A stretch of DNA of 64,000 nucleotides from Chaetoderma sp. LZ-2023a (GCA_034401795.1 CM067363.1:25295735-25359734), one strand, 5' to 3'; shown: positions 1 to 10,670, counted from the stretch's first letter. Made by a program: numbers and translations. The notes: generated by a model not told the origin, from the sequence alone.

Positions 1-252
1 ACTGGTGGGCAGAAAAATGAGGCAAACATGATTTATCATATTTTTAATGATTACTCTTTCATGTTAATAAATACAGGTGAAATAAGTGACAATTTTACAT
101 AATATTGTATGCGTTGTCTGTGTGCAGGGTACCTTTTAGTATCGGATAGCCTTTCCCTTATTTTTTTGTCTCTAAACCCACCCATTTGGGCAAGCTGTCT
201 GAAAGCTTTTTGCATTGTGCTGCGTCAATGCTGTTCCATTCATGTCTGACTG
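1..252 (+). repeat. Left terminal inverted repeat of Tc1-like element
   Basis: It matches the reverse complement of 2119-2370 with few mismatches. The repeat is long for Tc1. Its inner part (about 180-250) is an inverted copy of the 3' end of the transposase coding region, so the left arm carries duplicated coding sequence. Confidence 0.85.
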
Positions 253-459
253 CTTTCCGCTGCTGAGTGAGCTAATTTGCATATCAAAAGCCATCTACTG
301 AATGGATTCTTGTTCTATATTAGACCTACATGCATACACAAAAGACAAATAGTGCGTCTCTGTGTTCAGGATTTAAAGTGAATTAACTAACCAAACTAGC
401 AAGCTAGTTGAGTTACGCTGACCGAGGTGACAAGACATTAGCCATTACTGTAATCTCTG

Positions 460-516
460 TGTAATAGAGGCACAATACGAAAGACGAGTCCCACGGTTAC
501 CTGACTCCTAGCCTGA
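460..516 (-). other. 57-bp segment shared with the receptor-like fragment at 2732-2788
   Basis: By direct comparison 57 bases match 2732-2788 with about five differences, in the same orientation. On the minus strand both translate to QARSQVTVG followed by VFR and VPLL, matching part of the receptor-like reading frame. Here the segment lies inside the Tc1-like element, between its left repeat and the transposase. It may be a captured host fragment or a coincidental small repeat. Confidence 0.6.
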
Positions 517-580
517 AGAGTGAAGTTATTTTTGATTCAAAATGTCTTTAAAAAAAGGCTAAATTCCATGTACCTGTTGA

Positions 581-1226
581 AGTCAAAGCCGGATCGCAGG
601 TCTTCGTCAAGCTGGAAAGTCATATCCTGAGATTAAGAAAATGCTAAAATCTGAGGATATTCAGATTCCACTGTCTACAATACAGAGAATTCGCCACACA
701 TTTCAAGTGGCAGGTTCTGTTGCCCGGAAAGTAGGTCCTGGACGAGCTAAAGTGACAACATGTCGAGATGAAAGAAGGCTGAAAATGACTGTTCTGAAGA
801 ATCGTAAGAAGATTCTCACCAAATTAGCAGAAGAATTCAGAAATCCACAAAATAAGGCTGTTTCAAGAATAACAATTGCATGGAGGCTCAAGGAAGCTGG
901 TTTTTCATCAAAGCGGTGTGCTAAGAAACCATTGCTGTCCACAAAGAACGTTGCAGACACTCAGATTTTTGGCACTTTATCGTGACCATGATTCTCAGTG
1001 GTTTGAGCGTGTTCTCTGGAGTGATGAGTCATGTTTTGAGCTGTGTACAGATGCTCCCGAGATCTGTCTTCGTAGGTCATGTGAAAAATATAATCCAGAA
1101 TGCCTTTCCACCACTGTGAAACATGGAGGAGGTGGAATTATGGTATGGGGTGTGTTTTCTGCATCTGGTGTTGGCGAGCTTGTGCAATGTGAAAAGTCCA
1201 TTAATACAAAGGAGTATCAAAACATA
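581..1226 (+). pseudogene. Tc1-like transposase, N-terminal and first DDE part, broken
   Basis: The frame opens after a TGA at 578-580. It encodes a paired-like helix-turn-helix (AGKSYPEIKKMLKSE around 617-660) and a GPGRAK motif that resembles the GRPR hook between the two DNA-binding subdomains. A frameshift near 900-985 moves the reading to another frame, which contains the first catalytic aspartate in WSDESCFELC and the GGGGIMVWG motif. The frame is then cut at about 1226 by a LINE insertion. The family cuts and pastes DNA at TA dinucleotides. Frameshift plus insertion make this copy non-functional. Confidence 0.85.
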
Positions 1227-1887
1227 TGACTATGGATAAACATGTTAGTTACATCTGCAAAGTCTGCTATTTTCAATTGCGCAATATCGGCAGCATCAGG
1301 CGCTATATCACAAAAGAGGCCGCGATCATGCTAGTACGAGCATTGATAACGTCGCGCCTGGATTATTGTAATAGCCTCCTGATTGGCGCCTCAAAAGAAC
1401 TTATTCAGCGACTTCAGGTGGTCCAGAACACTGCAGCGAGAATCATATCCCTGTGTGCCAAGCGAGAACACATTACTCCGGTCCTACATGATTTGCACTG
1501 GCTCCCCATTGTGCAAAGAATAACTTTTAAGACACTATGTCTGACATACCAATGTGTATCTGGCACAGCACCAGCCTATCTCTCTGACCTTGTACAACCT
1601 TACATTCCTGGTCGCTCTCTCAGATCTGCTAATCTAAATCTACTAAAAGTACCTAAGGTCAACTCTAAAACATATGGCCATAAAACTTTCTCTTTCACTG
1701 CAGCTACCGAATGGAATAACTTACCAAATGAAATTAGAAACTCATCAACTTTAGAAATCTTTAAATCCAATCTTAAATTCTATTTATTTCAAATAGCATA
1801 TCCATAGAATACTTACGCGCGTTAGCGCTTAGAGCATGCAGTTGCATGGATTAAGCGCTCTAAAAATGTACTATTATTATTATTATA
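1227..1887 (+). mobile_element. CR1/L2-like LINE 3' end inserted in the Tc1 transposase
   Basis: An open frame to the stop at 1805-1807 encodes the C-terminal part of a non-LTR reverse transcriptase: a DYCNSLL block, VQNTAARI, LHWLPI, GTAPAYL, then a WNNLP motif and a short basic tail. A short 3' UTR follows and ends in a TTA repeat, the microsatellite tail usual for CR1/L2-type LINEs. The 5' part is missing, as expected of incomplete reverse transcription. Transposase codons flank both sides and join at ATA/TTA. A sister copy with the same 3' UTR is at 61501-62025. Confidence 0.88.
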
Positions 1888-2193
1888 TTAGAAAAGGGGC
1901 TGCTTCCAAGCCTGAACAAGTTGTGTAGTGGAAATAAAAGACGAATAGCAATTTTTCAACAAGATAATGCCCCGGCACACACAGCAAAAACAACAAAGTC
2001 ATGGTTTGAGCGGCATTCTCTGTCAGTAATGTTTTGACCTGGACAGTCACCAGATCTTAACCCCATAGAGAATATATGGGTGCATATCAAGGCCAAACCG
2101 GTTGGCAGAAAATTTGGGCAGTCAGATATGAATGGAACAGCATTGATGCAGCACACTGTAAAAGGCTTTCAGACAGCTTGCTCAAACGGCTGA
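1888..2193 (+). pseudogene. Tc1-like transposase, C-terminal DDE part, broken
   Basis: Coding similarity resumes directly after the LINE tail. It includes FQQDNAPAHT with the second catalytic aspartate and, after a frameshift near 2035, a PDLNPIENIW block with the glutamate of the triad. The reading ends at TGA 2191-2193 inside the right terminal repeat. Together with 581-1226 this is one disrupted gene. Confidence 0.82.
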
Positions 2194-2370
2194 GATTTCT
2201 GAAGAAAAACAAGGGAAAAGCTATCCCATACGAAAAGGTACCCTTGCACACAGACAATGCATACGATATTATGTAAAATTGTCACTTATTTCACCTGTAT
2301 TTATTAACATGAAAGAGTAATCATAAAAAATATGATAACTCATGTTTGCCTCTTTTTTTGCCCAGCAGTG
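2119..2370 (-). repeat. Right terminal inverted repeat of Tc1-like element
   Basis: This is the inverted partner of 1-252. It overlaps the last transposase codons and ends one base before a TA at 2371-2372. Confidence 0.85.
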
Positions 2371-2372
2371 TA

Positions 2373-2652
2373 TATGATATAGTGAAATGAGTATTGTGGT
2401 GCATTGGAATACCCGTGTTACGCACTGTGTATCGTATATGGCGCAAAGGTGACGAGGATTAGTACTCAAACAATAGTTACTGCTCTGGGGTCAGTATTTC
2501 TGCGCGACTCCTGCATCGCATCTATTTTTGTCTGGGATACTTTTAAGTGTTTATAAATATGAAAGAAGCAAATAAAAAAAATGGAACTAGGGCAGCCATT
2601 AGAATAAGGATAAGATCTTTTATATATAGGCCACCTTGAAACTCACAGATAT
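2373..2652. other. No gene seen
   Basis: AT-rich sequence between the Tc1-like element and the receptor-like fragment. I see no coding signal or clear repeat. Confidence 0.5.
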
Positions 2653-3051
2653 CTACCTCTTGTTCCCGATAATGAACCCGAAGTGTGGAGTAGACGATAG
2701 CAACTGGTAAGTGTGAGGCATAACCAATAGTTGTAATAGAGGCACAACACGAAAGACGGGTCCCACGGTTACTTGACTCCTAGCTTGGAGCGGGTAGCAC
2801 AGCTGATAAAAACGCATCAGTGAGAAGAACACCAAATGGTAGGTGCTAACAGAAATCGCTGGATAAGATAGATACATGACTAAAGGACACAAGAAACTGG
2901 TTCCAGGTACCAACATTACTGGATGTAAGAAAATAGGCGAGAGAAATGCGCTTATACGTGTTATCAACTCAAACACACATAACCTGGTCACCATCATGAA
3001 AAGGGGTGATTTGTATTTCTTCGCTTTAATCAGATACGTAAAAAGTATCAA
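2653..3051 (-). pseudogene. Seven-transmembrane receptor-like fragment
   Basis: A 132-residue frame, also open upstream to about 3075. It has alternating hydrophobic stretches, a KYKSPLF block after the first, an SFLCPL cysteine near the start of a later one, and MRFYQLCYPLQ, which resembles the end of TM3 and intracellular loop 2 of rhodopsin-like GPCRs (DRY..C.PL) with MRF in place of DRY. A second fragment with KYRSPLF and LSRI at similar spacing lies at 24159-24420. No exon boundaries or remaining helices were found nearby. I read it as a GPCR pseudogene piece or isolated exon; assignment to rhodopsin-like GPCRs is inference from motifs. Confidence 0.5.
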
Positions 3052-3187
3052 TGCCTTGGAATTGTGCGTTTGAACGGTTCCATGCTGGTTGAAAGATATT
3101 TATTCTGGTTAATCTCATGAGATGATGTTGCTAAGCGTATTGTCTTTGCACGCGAGTTGTTTGCATCTGTAGAATGTGGATCAGGTA

Positions 3188-3358
3188 TTTCACCTTCGAT
3201 CAATACTCACCATTATATTTCTTCTGATACAGCTAGCCTGGATAGCTGGGCCCTAGGACTATATACTTAGTAAGCTTTACCGACTCCTGGAACCGGGTAC
3301 TCGGCTCCCAACTGCCGAGTACCCGTTTGCCATGAAGCCCATTCTTGTTTGCATAGCA
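3188..3358 (+). repeat. DIRS left inverted terminal repeat
   Basis: From about 3201 it matches the reverse complement of 9931-10090 almost base for base, including a GGGTACTCGGC...GCCGAGTACCC palindrome at 3296-3335. The outermost bases (3188-3200) match the complement of the first half of the internal complementary region. Confidence 0.9.
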
Positions 3359-4250
3359 ACAAGAGACACATGCTTTTTTTGCAGTTGGATGTCTTGAGAT
3401 TATATTAAGTCATTTTTCTGTGTAATTGTGATAGCTTTGTGCGCTCTCTAAGGATATATTGGATTACCATGGATGCAGCCGATGATAACCAGGTCGTATA
3501 TTTCCATGTTATTCCATAGTTAAAAGACTTACGTCTTCAAAATTTCGTCTGTGTCGCATGTTCCAATTTCTAACCCCAAAGAATCTGGGACGTGTGTTAA
3601 CAACAAAATATGCCAGATGATCGCCTTCCTTTAAATCCCAACAGGCGAAATCCTAACACGAAAATCGGCTGACGTCGTTCTCCGTAAGATCCGAGCGGGT
3701 GACGTCACACCCGTGTTGCTCGGATGTTTATGTGAAGAAAATGTTTCATTAATTCGCGCATCTGATTCTAGGTGCTGCGTACTTTAATTGGTACCAGAAA
3801 AACTTTGGAATTTTCAAGTTTTGCGTGTTATCACGATCTGTTTACAATGATCAGTGGTTTCAAAATTCTTGATTTAGATGTGTGGTCTGCAGTTTTACCG
3901 TGTGCTACAGCAGTTTGGTTACATTTTGTTGTTTCCTCACATATCGTTTTGGCCTTCGTTAGGAGTATAATTTATATTTATTAATAAATATACCCCGAAT
4001 GCTATGCGATATTATTCCTGGTTCCGTTATACATCCTTGAGGATCAGTGTATGGGTGTATTATTGCCCGCTTCGTTCTTGTCGTCATAATCAATGCGATC
4101 CTCGCTGTAACGTTGCGGGGTGGGGTGCGGGAGGGTTAACAGTTATTTTATGATCAAAATATTTGAAAATTAATTGTCTGCCTTCCATTTCTGTTTCGTT
4201 CCGCTTGCTTATTGTAGGTTTGTGCTTATTTATACACCAAGCCAGCCCCG
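3359..4250 (+). other. DIRS 5' untranslated leader
   Basis: No coding region is supported here. It lies between the left repeat and the first cysteine-rich coding segment, and presumably holds leader and promoter sequence. Two TGACGTCA-like sites occur near 3670-3705. Confidence 0.5.
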
Positions 4251-5995
4251 CCATCATGTGACATGTGCCACAAATTCGTGAGGGTTCTATTCAAGGACCA
4301 TGTCTGTTTCCGCTGTACTAAGTGTAATCTTGACAGTAGGTCTAACGTGCACAGTGTGGTCAGTCGATATGATAGGACTTGGCAGGGTCTGATGCGGGGT
4401 CAGCCGGTCCGATAGTAAATCGTGGAGCGTCAGTTTCGGCCCTTGGGGGCGTTCCACGTCTGCAACCGGAGGTGGCGGAGATGGCACTGCCGGCGTGGTT
4501 TGGTCTTGCTATGCAAGGCTTCTTGCTGGTGTCGTTCCTGCTGCCAAAAGTTGTAGGGCAGTCTCTCCACATGTTTGATTCGGACCCTGTCCGTGGACAG
4601 GGTTCTGGACTGGCCACCGAGGGAGCCGTCTCGTAAGGTCCCCTGGCAGTCCCGTCGGGCTCCGGCCTGATGGGCTTTGTCTCTCTGCGGCCACCTCCGG
4701 GTGGTCCAGTAGCGGTGGGTGGTCCATCAGGCATGGGAGCCGTCCGCCAGGACGGCTCCACGGTTTCCTCATCTAGTGATGACTTGCGACCTGTGATGCC
4801 GCGGGTGGGGAGCATGGAGGTCGATTCCATCCTGGACGAAACCGTCCTCCATCTGTCTGGCTTGGCGCAAGCCAGGGCAGCGGCTCCGCCCATGGTTGAG
4901 GGCACTCCGGTACCGGGCACCGGCCCCTTGATGGTTGGTTTGCCGCCAACCGACACAGTGACGGGTGTGGCTGGCCAGGCGTGGTACTCACCTGTCTCGC
5001 CTGGTCCAGCGGTCAGACATGGGGTGCCGCTGGCGCCGGTGTTTGGCCACGGTTCTTCAACCGCTACGGGTCTGCACGGTTTTCCGTGTGGGCCTACTCC
5101 ATGGACTGGTGGAACCATATGGTACCGGAGTTCCTGGCGTATCAGCAATGGCTCCTAGCCGGGAGACCGTTGCTGGTAGGGCCGTGAACATGTCAATGGG
5201 TGACGTGTTCACGGGAGTGTCCTCCTCGGAGACAGATTGGTTTGAGGCTCTGGCTTGGCTAGCCAGAGTAGACCCCTATGTGGTTTCGACCACATCCAAG
5301 GAGGATGCACCCCGTCCATCGGTTGCATCAATTATGACGGGGATCTTGACGCTTCCCGGATCCAGTCTATTGGACTGGATCCAGGGTTTATGGAGTTGCT
5401 GGATGCTATTTATAGCAAACAACTCCTGACCAAGGGCCAGCTTCCTGTGGCCTCCAGGGAGGTGCGGGCGAAGTGTCGTATTTCACGGTGGGAATACGAC
5501 ATGTATGGTGTTGTCCCGATGGTCAACGAGGATGACCGCTGGGTACTGGGTGTCCAGAGTGCTAGAGCTGGTGGCCCCACCCCGGCACTGGTGGACAAAG
5601 CTCAGATACACCATGATGAAGTCCTGTCCCTATGTGATGAGGGGGTGAGGGCAGCAATGAGTGCTGTCAACCACTCTTATCGCCTTCTTCAGTCGGTGTG
5701 GGCTGAAGCGGAGGCAGGCCACCCTGTGCCACCTGTGGCACTTTCGTGCGTTAATGACGGCCTGGTGCTGTCTATGGACGCATTGGCAAGGGTGCAGGTG
5801 CGTGTGACAAAGTCCAGGAGGCGGATGGTCCTTGACCATATGCGTCCAGCTACGGCCATCAGGGAGCGTCTTCTTGGGATGCCCCTGACAGGCCCTAGAA
5901 CCTTTGGTGGCCAAGCACGGGCCATCTTAGAGGACACGGCCAGCATTGCGCAGAATCGGTTGGTGGTTAATCTGCAGCTAGAGCTAGTGTGTTAA
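4251..5995 (+). pseudogene. DIRS gag-like ORF1, broken
   Basis: The segment begins with a CDMCHK...HVCFRCTKC cysteine cluster (4257-4345), a possible zinc-binding module. GC-rich sequence follows, read in more than one frame with stops near 4412, 4636 and 5158. A coherent stretch in one frame runs to about 5385, then shifts to the frame of 5255-5995, which contains RWEYDMYGVVPMV and an alpha-helical region with many charged residues before TAA at 5993-5995. Position before the RT supports a capsid/nucleocapsid role. GC-rich composition creates long but meaningless minus-strand frames here. Confidence 0.65.
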
Positions 5996-6052
5996 GCGCA
6001 CGCACTAGGGGCTGTAGACAAGCCGCTAACTGGGCAACCTAAGAAGCAGAAA

Positions 6053-6262
6053 ATGCACAAAAGCAAGGCGAAAGCTAAGCTGAGTGCTGCTTCTGCTTCT
6101 ACTGGGTTTTCTCAGCCACCTCCGGTGAAGAAGGCCAAGAAGATTGTGGAGGCCCCTACCCTCTCCAATCTTGCTCCTGATCACCCGAGAGGCGGGAAGG
6201 GCAAGGTGAAGGGTAAGGGTAAGTCCTCAAGGGGCGGAAAGAAGGGAGCGGATCATACCTGA
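6053..6262 (+). CDS. Basic nucleic-acid-binding-like tail of DIRS ORF1
   Basis: 69 residues in the same frame as 5255-5995 after one stop, with two lysine/glycine-rich clusters (KAKAKLS and RGGKGKVKGKGK). Probably the basic C-terminus of the gag-like protein separated by a nonsense mutation or readthrough stop; it might instead be noise. ATG-initiated as drawn. Confidence 0.4.
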   Translation: MHKSKAKAKLSAASASTGFSQPPPVKKAKKIVEAPTLSNLAPDHPRGGKGKVKGKGKSSRGGKKGADHT

Positions 6263-6351
6263 GGGTACGAGGGCTCCCTTCGTATCTGCCTGGACCGCAC
6301 CTGTGCGACAGGAACAGCGGTGCCAGTTAGACCGGCTAAGCCAAGACCAAA

Positions 6352-7300
6352 ATGGTTCTCGCTCTCTCTCATCAAGAGAGGGGGTGGGGGCGGATCGCGA
6401 GCCAGACACCCCCATTAGGCGTCGATGCATCTATAGTGGGTGGAAGGCTCATGCGTTTCTTCGACGCTTGGCGAGGTGTGACGTCAGACATTCTGGTCCT
6501 GGGATGGTTATCCCAGGGGTCCATGCCGGAGTGGTGGGATTTTCCACCATGGAATCTGTCTTTGGCACCTTTCTGGACACCCGTACCAAGGGAGCCAGAC
6601 AAGTTAGAAGCCATTCAAAACGAAGTGTCAAGTTTGCTTCTGAAGGGAGCAATAAAACCAGGCTTCTATTCAAACATGTTCCTTTTCCCCAAGAGCACAG
6701 GGGGATGGAGACCCGTACTCAATCTCAGGCCATTAAATTGGTTTATCCATATGCCTCGGTTTCAGATGGAAACTCCATCGGTCGGTAATGGCAGGATTGG
6801 GGAAGGGAATGTGGTGTGTGTCGATCGATCTGAAAGATGCCTATTTCCACATTCCAAAGAACAGGAGTTGTCACAGGTTTCTGAGATTTCCGTTTCAGAA
6901 TCAAGTATGGGAGTTTATAGTCCTCCCATTCGGCCTGTCGGCAGCTCCACTGGTTTTCACAAGAGTGGTCCTTGCGGTGACAGCGTTTCTCAGAAAAGAG
7001 AACGTGGCGCTTCACACCTACATAGACGATTGGCTGATTAAAGCAGATACATCAGCCAGGTTAGAGGTGGATACTGCTCTGACTCTGAAGTTGCTTTCAC
7101 ATCTAGGCTGGATAGTCAACAAGGAGAAATCCGAGTTGACACCCACTCAACATTTCGTTTATTTAGGGATGCGATTCGATTTCGAGGAGGGCAGGGTTTA
7201 CCCGTCAGAGCCCAGAGTGGTGTCTCTGTTAGCCATCCTCAAGAGTTTTCGATTGGGAACCACATTCAGGCGAGGTGGTTTCTTCAGATGCTGGGCATGA
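6352..7300 (+). pseudogene. DIRS reverse transcriptase, frameshifted
   Basis: The first part (to about 6785) contains FPKSTGGWRPVLNLRPLN, the fingers motif. After a frameshift, the frame from 6788 contains SIDLKDAYFHIP with the first catalytic Asp, LPFGLSAAP, and YIDDWLIK, the catalytic YxDD-type box, followed by the thumb-side FVYLGMRF motif. Another frame change occurs near 7260. The protein would copy element RNA into DNA. Motif order and the variant Y-I-D-D fit the DIRS clade. The breaks make this copy inactive. Confidence 0.9.
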
Positions 7301-7395
7301 TGGTCTCCATGGAGTGGGTAATCCCGTACACTGCTCTAATGCGAAGACCTATCAAGTTGTATTTGATATCTCTGTGGCAACAGAGAACAGAACCC

Positions 7396-8444
7396 CTGTA
7401 AAAACTGGTAAATAATGCCACATCTTGTATGGTGGAAAAAGCGTCAGAATCTCCGAGTAGGAGTTTCGCTGCACCTACTCCACCCCAGCTGTCCGTGTAC
7501 ACGGATGCATCACTGGAGGGATGGGGGCCTGCCTGGGAGAACACCAGGTCTCGAGCACATGGACTCTCCAAGAGAGCCAGCTGCATATCAATCTGTTGGA
7601 AATGATGGCAGTGGAACGGGCATTGGAAAAGTTTCTTCAAAAAGTCAGGGGCAAGGTGATATTGATACGGTCAGACAACTCGACAGTAGTATCATACATA
7701 AATCGCCAAGGCGGGACCAAGTCACCAACACTATGTATCAAAGTGTGGCACTTGATTCAATGGTGCGGGAATTACTCGGTTGTTTTGAAAGCAGCTCACA
7801 TTCCTGGGCGATTGAACATTCTGGCAGATGCTTTGTCTCGCAGACAGAGAATTCTGTCAACAGAATGGTCTCTCAACCCTCCAGTTCTTCACAGGATCTT
7901 CGAGCATTGGGGCAAAACCATCGTGGATTTGTTCGCCAAAAGGGAAAATGCTCAAATCATGACTTATGTCTCGTCGATTCCAGATCCAAATGCCGTCGAT
8001 ACAGATGCTCTGGCGATAAGCTGGAGAGGGATGCACACTTACGCGTACCCATCCACCATTCTTCTACCGAAGATATTGGTGAAGATCATGGAGGAACCGT
8101 GCCTGGTCCTGCTAATAGCGCCATTTTGGTCCAGCAGGGCGTGGTTCACGGATCTTCTAGAACTGCTGGTGGAAAATCCAGTGCAGTTACCTGAGATTCC
8201 GAACATAATCTCCCAGGCCAAGGGACGCTTCCTACACGAGCGTCCCGAAATGTTCAAATTGACTGCGTGGATGTTATCAAACAACGTTCTACGTCGGAAG
8301 GCTTTTCTCGACAAGCTGCAGATTTCATCGCAGCTGCGAGAAGGAGGTCAACCTTCAAGTCATATAGCAACAAGGTTAACAGATTTGCAGACTGGTGTGA
8401 GGAAAAGGGTATTGATGCCTTTCAATCCACTATTCAGCAAATAG
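7396..8444 (+). pseudogene. DIRS RNase H and methyltransferase-like region
   Basis: After an in-frame stop at about 7399, SVYTDASLEGWG (7492-7527) marks the start of RNase H. A frameshift follows within the motif, and the main frame (7521-8444) carries the ELLE-type acidic site (NLLEMMAVERAL), RSDNSTVV and a conserved HIPGRLNILADALSR end. Downstream, VDLFAKRENAQ, DALAISW and VLLIAPFWSSRAWF match the Dam-like methyltransferase region found after RNase H in DIRS elements. The 3' end overlaps the recombinase frame by 178 bp, a normal DIRS arrangement. Confidence 0.85.
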
Positions 8445-9285
8445 TAGACTTTCTCTGTGAACTGTTCTTTTCAGGACTAGCTCCTGTCACAATTGCTGGA
8501 TACAAGTCAGCTTTGGCAACAGTTATCCCTTGTCTAGCCAACAGGGATAGTCCAGAGGTGGCTCAGTTGAATATGATGGTGAAGGGAATGAGCAATCTCA
8601 GACCGAGACAACCGGTAGTCATTCCAGCCTGGTGTCTATCTTTAGTGCTTAATGTACTGGCCATGCACCCTTTCGAACCATTGCGGTCGGCTAGTCTAAA
8701 GCATTTGACTCTAAAGACTGTCTTTCTATTTGCAGCTTCCTCAGCTAGAAGGCACAGTGAGATCCATGCACTTTCAGCAGAGAGGGACCGATTTATTGTC
8801 TCCGGAGAGGGTCTGCGTCTACTGCCAAGAGCAGAGTTTATGTCAAAGAATCAGTCTTTGAGATATCCCGGCAAACCGATCATTATACCGAAACTAACTA
8901 GGTTTGATCGTGATGCCAGTGTCTGGTGCCCAGTCCCTGCTTTGACTAAGTAAAAAAAATGGGCAGACTCATTACGGTCGAATGATAGACATATATGGAT
9001 CTGCCATAAGAAGCCATATGGCACCGCATCCATGGATTCTATCTCTCGTTGGGTAGTCGAATGCATTCAGTCTACCCATGAGATTGCGACTAGGCACCAG
9101 GTGCAATGCGCAACGGCACACAATATTAGAGGAATAGCCACCTCGACCCCCTTTACAATGGTGTTCCGTTAGAGGACATCATGGCTGTTGCACAATGGCA
9201 CTGTGAGTCCTCTTTCATGGATTACTATATGAGGGATGTGTCAGACTCCGCCAATCCACTCGCTTTAGCTGTTTTGAAACGATAG
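8267..9285 (+). pseudogene. DIRS tyrosine recombinase, frameshifted near its end
   Basis: The frame 8267-8953 begins with a core-binding-like domain (FKSYSNKVNRFADWC, then VDFLCELF) and reaches SSARRHSEIHALS with the first catalytic arginine. A frameshift around 8950 interrupts it. Beyond that, HNIRGIAT (9118-9141, His-x-x-Arg) and DYYMRDV near 9220-9240 with the nucleophilic tyrosine complete the catalytic set, ending at TAG about 9285. This enzyme integrates the circular DNA intermediate in place of a DDE integrase. All catalytic residues are visible, but the frame break disables the protein. Confidence 0.88.
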
Positions 9286-9782
9286 TTATACGACCACACT
9301 GCTCTTCTCCCGTTTTTTGGCATTTGTAAAAAAGAATTAAGAAGCAGACATGGTCGAACGAGAGAATGTCAACCAGATTGTGTCACTGATGGCCGGACAA
9401 GTGAATGGCTGGAGGCTCCACGTCTGAAATCCAAATATCATGAGGTAATTCAAGATTGAGAGTTTTTTGTATCATGTCTATATATCATGTTCATTCATCT
9501 TATATATTCATGCTCATTCCCAGGCTAATATATACAAATAGCAATTAACCCTCTTGGCATGTTTGTGTTTCAGGCGAGATGCATGTTCGTGAGGTCTCAC
9601 TTTTCTTAGGAGAAAAGAGGGGGTGTGGCAGTGATGCGAATGTGATTCGGTTCCGTTAACTTGATGGTCCTTTTAGGTCTCCATTAATCTAGTTTAAGTC
9701 TAGCTCTTTCTCCAAGGGGCAAAAGTAGCAATTGATGGCTTGCCCCTTCCCACCAGATTACTGTCTAAATCTGGTACATATC
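9286..9782 (+). other. DIRS 3' untranslated region
   Basis: No coding signal. AT-rich sequence between the recombinase stop and the internal complementary region. Confidence 0.5.
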
Positions 9783-9882
9783 AGAAGTAATAGAATGGTG
9801 AGTATTGATCGAAGGAGAACGCAGGAAATTTCAATTTCCCTTTCTCCGAGATCTAACAATACTCACCATTCTATTATGGACC
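9783..9882 (+). repeat. DIRS internal complementary region
   Basis: The left half (to about 9817) is the reverse complement of the left element end (3188-3225). The right half (from about 9827) is the reverse complement of the right end (10066-10124). They are fused at a short AAC junction, the expected template for making circular junctions. Confidence 0.85.
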
Positions 9883-9930
9883 CAGCCTCCCATCCCCACG
9901 GAGGCAAGCCATGGGTATCTCTTGTTTGGT

Positions 9931-10127
9931 GGCTATGCAAACAATAATGAGCTTCATGGCAAACGGGTACTCGGCAGTTGGGAGCCGAGTACCCGGTTCC
10001 AGGAGTCGGTAAAGCTTACTAAGTCTATAGTCCTAGGGCCCAGCTATCCAGGCTAGCTTTATCAGAAGTAATAGAATGGTGAGTATTGTTAGATCTCGGA
10101 GAAAGGGAAATTGAAATTTCCTGCCTT
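9931..10127 (-). repeat. DIRS right inverted terminal repeat
   Basis: The inverted partner of 3188-3358, with an extra outer stretch (about 10092-10127) that is matched only by the right half of the internal complementary region. Confidence 0.9.
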
Positions 10128-10261
10128 CTACCAGGTATATGTGGACAGTTGATCCTATTTATATTATGCTCTTTGATCATTAGTTACCTCACCCGTTTTT
10201 TTTATTTTTGTTATATACTTGCATTGAACCTGCACTAAATATCTTAAATTTCTGTAGACTC

Positions 10262-10670
10262 AATGGTTGAATCCAGTTTTAGGTACGCTACGCCCATCTC
10301 TAACTAAGTTCCACGCACGCTCTGCCCGTGTAGGGATCACTCGATGTCTGCATTCTCTGAATCTCAATTTCCAAAAAACTATACAGGTCAGCAGCTGTTG
10401 AATATTTGCAAACTAATTTCTGTGGGGCTGTTGCTATGGCTGCCTATAGCAGCAACATCGCCCAAACAAATTAATTTCAAACTGATATTCAACAAAATGT
10501 TTATTAAATAGTAAAGATATATAATTCGTACAACTTGATGGGACTATTAAGCGCTTAAGACAGACTAAATCGCGTCATTCATGACGTAATTGATTCTGAC
10601 GTCAGCCTACATGTGACGTAGTTGATCATGACGTCATATTATTGACTGAGAAACTGGATTCCTCCATTTT
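10262..10670. mobile_element. MITE family A, full-length copy
   Basis: About 410 bp with ends related to TGGAGGAATCCAGTTT / AAACTGGATTCCTCCA. A central imperfect hairpin starts at TTGAATATTT and has arms containing CTGTTGC and GCAGCAAC. The right half is rich in TGACGT/ACGTCA motifs. The same structure recurs at least ten times in the window. Confidence 0.8.

Larger units (their letters stand above)
1..2370 (+). mobile_element. Tc1/mariner-like DNA transposon, dead, with nested LINE insertion
   Basis: The first and last roughly 250 bases are inverted copies of each other. The 3' end finishes in gcccagcagtg followed by TA, the Tc1 target dinucleotide; the 5' end lies at the window edge, so its TA is probably just outside. 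Between the ends are a helix-turn-helix region and DDE fragments typical of a Tc1 transposase, split by a LINE 3' end at 1227-1887. Without that insertion the element would be about 1.7 kb, normal for Tc1. Frameshifts show it is inactive. Confidence 0.88.
3188..10127 (+). mobile_element. DIRS-type tyrosine-recombinase retrotransposon, nearly full length, inactivated
   Basis: Inverted terminal repeats (3188-3358 and 9931-10127) enclose a gag-like region, reverse transcriptase, RNase H, a methyltransferase-like region and a tyrosine recombinase, in DIRS order. A block just inside the right repeat (9783-9882) is complementary to the outer ends of both repeats, the internal complementary region diagnostic of DIRS. 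The right repeat has an extra outer stretch of about 25 bases absent from the left, also known in DIRS elements. No target-site duplication is expected because integration uses a recombinase. Several frameshifts and stops interrupt the genes. Confidence 0.92.

Noticed and set aside
4360-5148. 262-residue minus-strand frame
   Set aside because: It lies opposite the GC-rich gag-like region of the DIRS element; low stop-codon frequency explains it and it has no motif.
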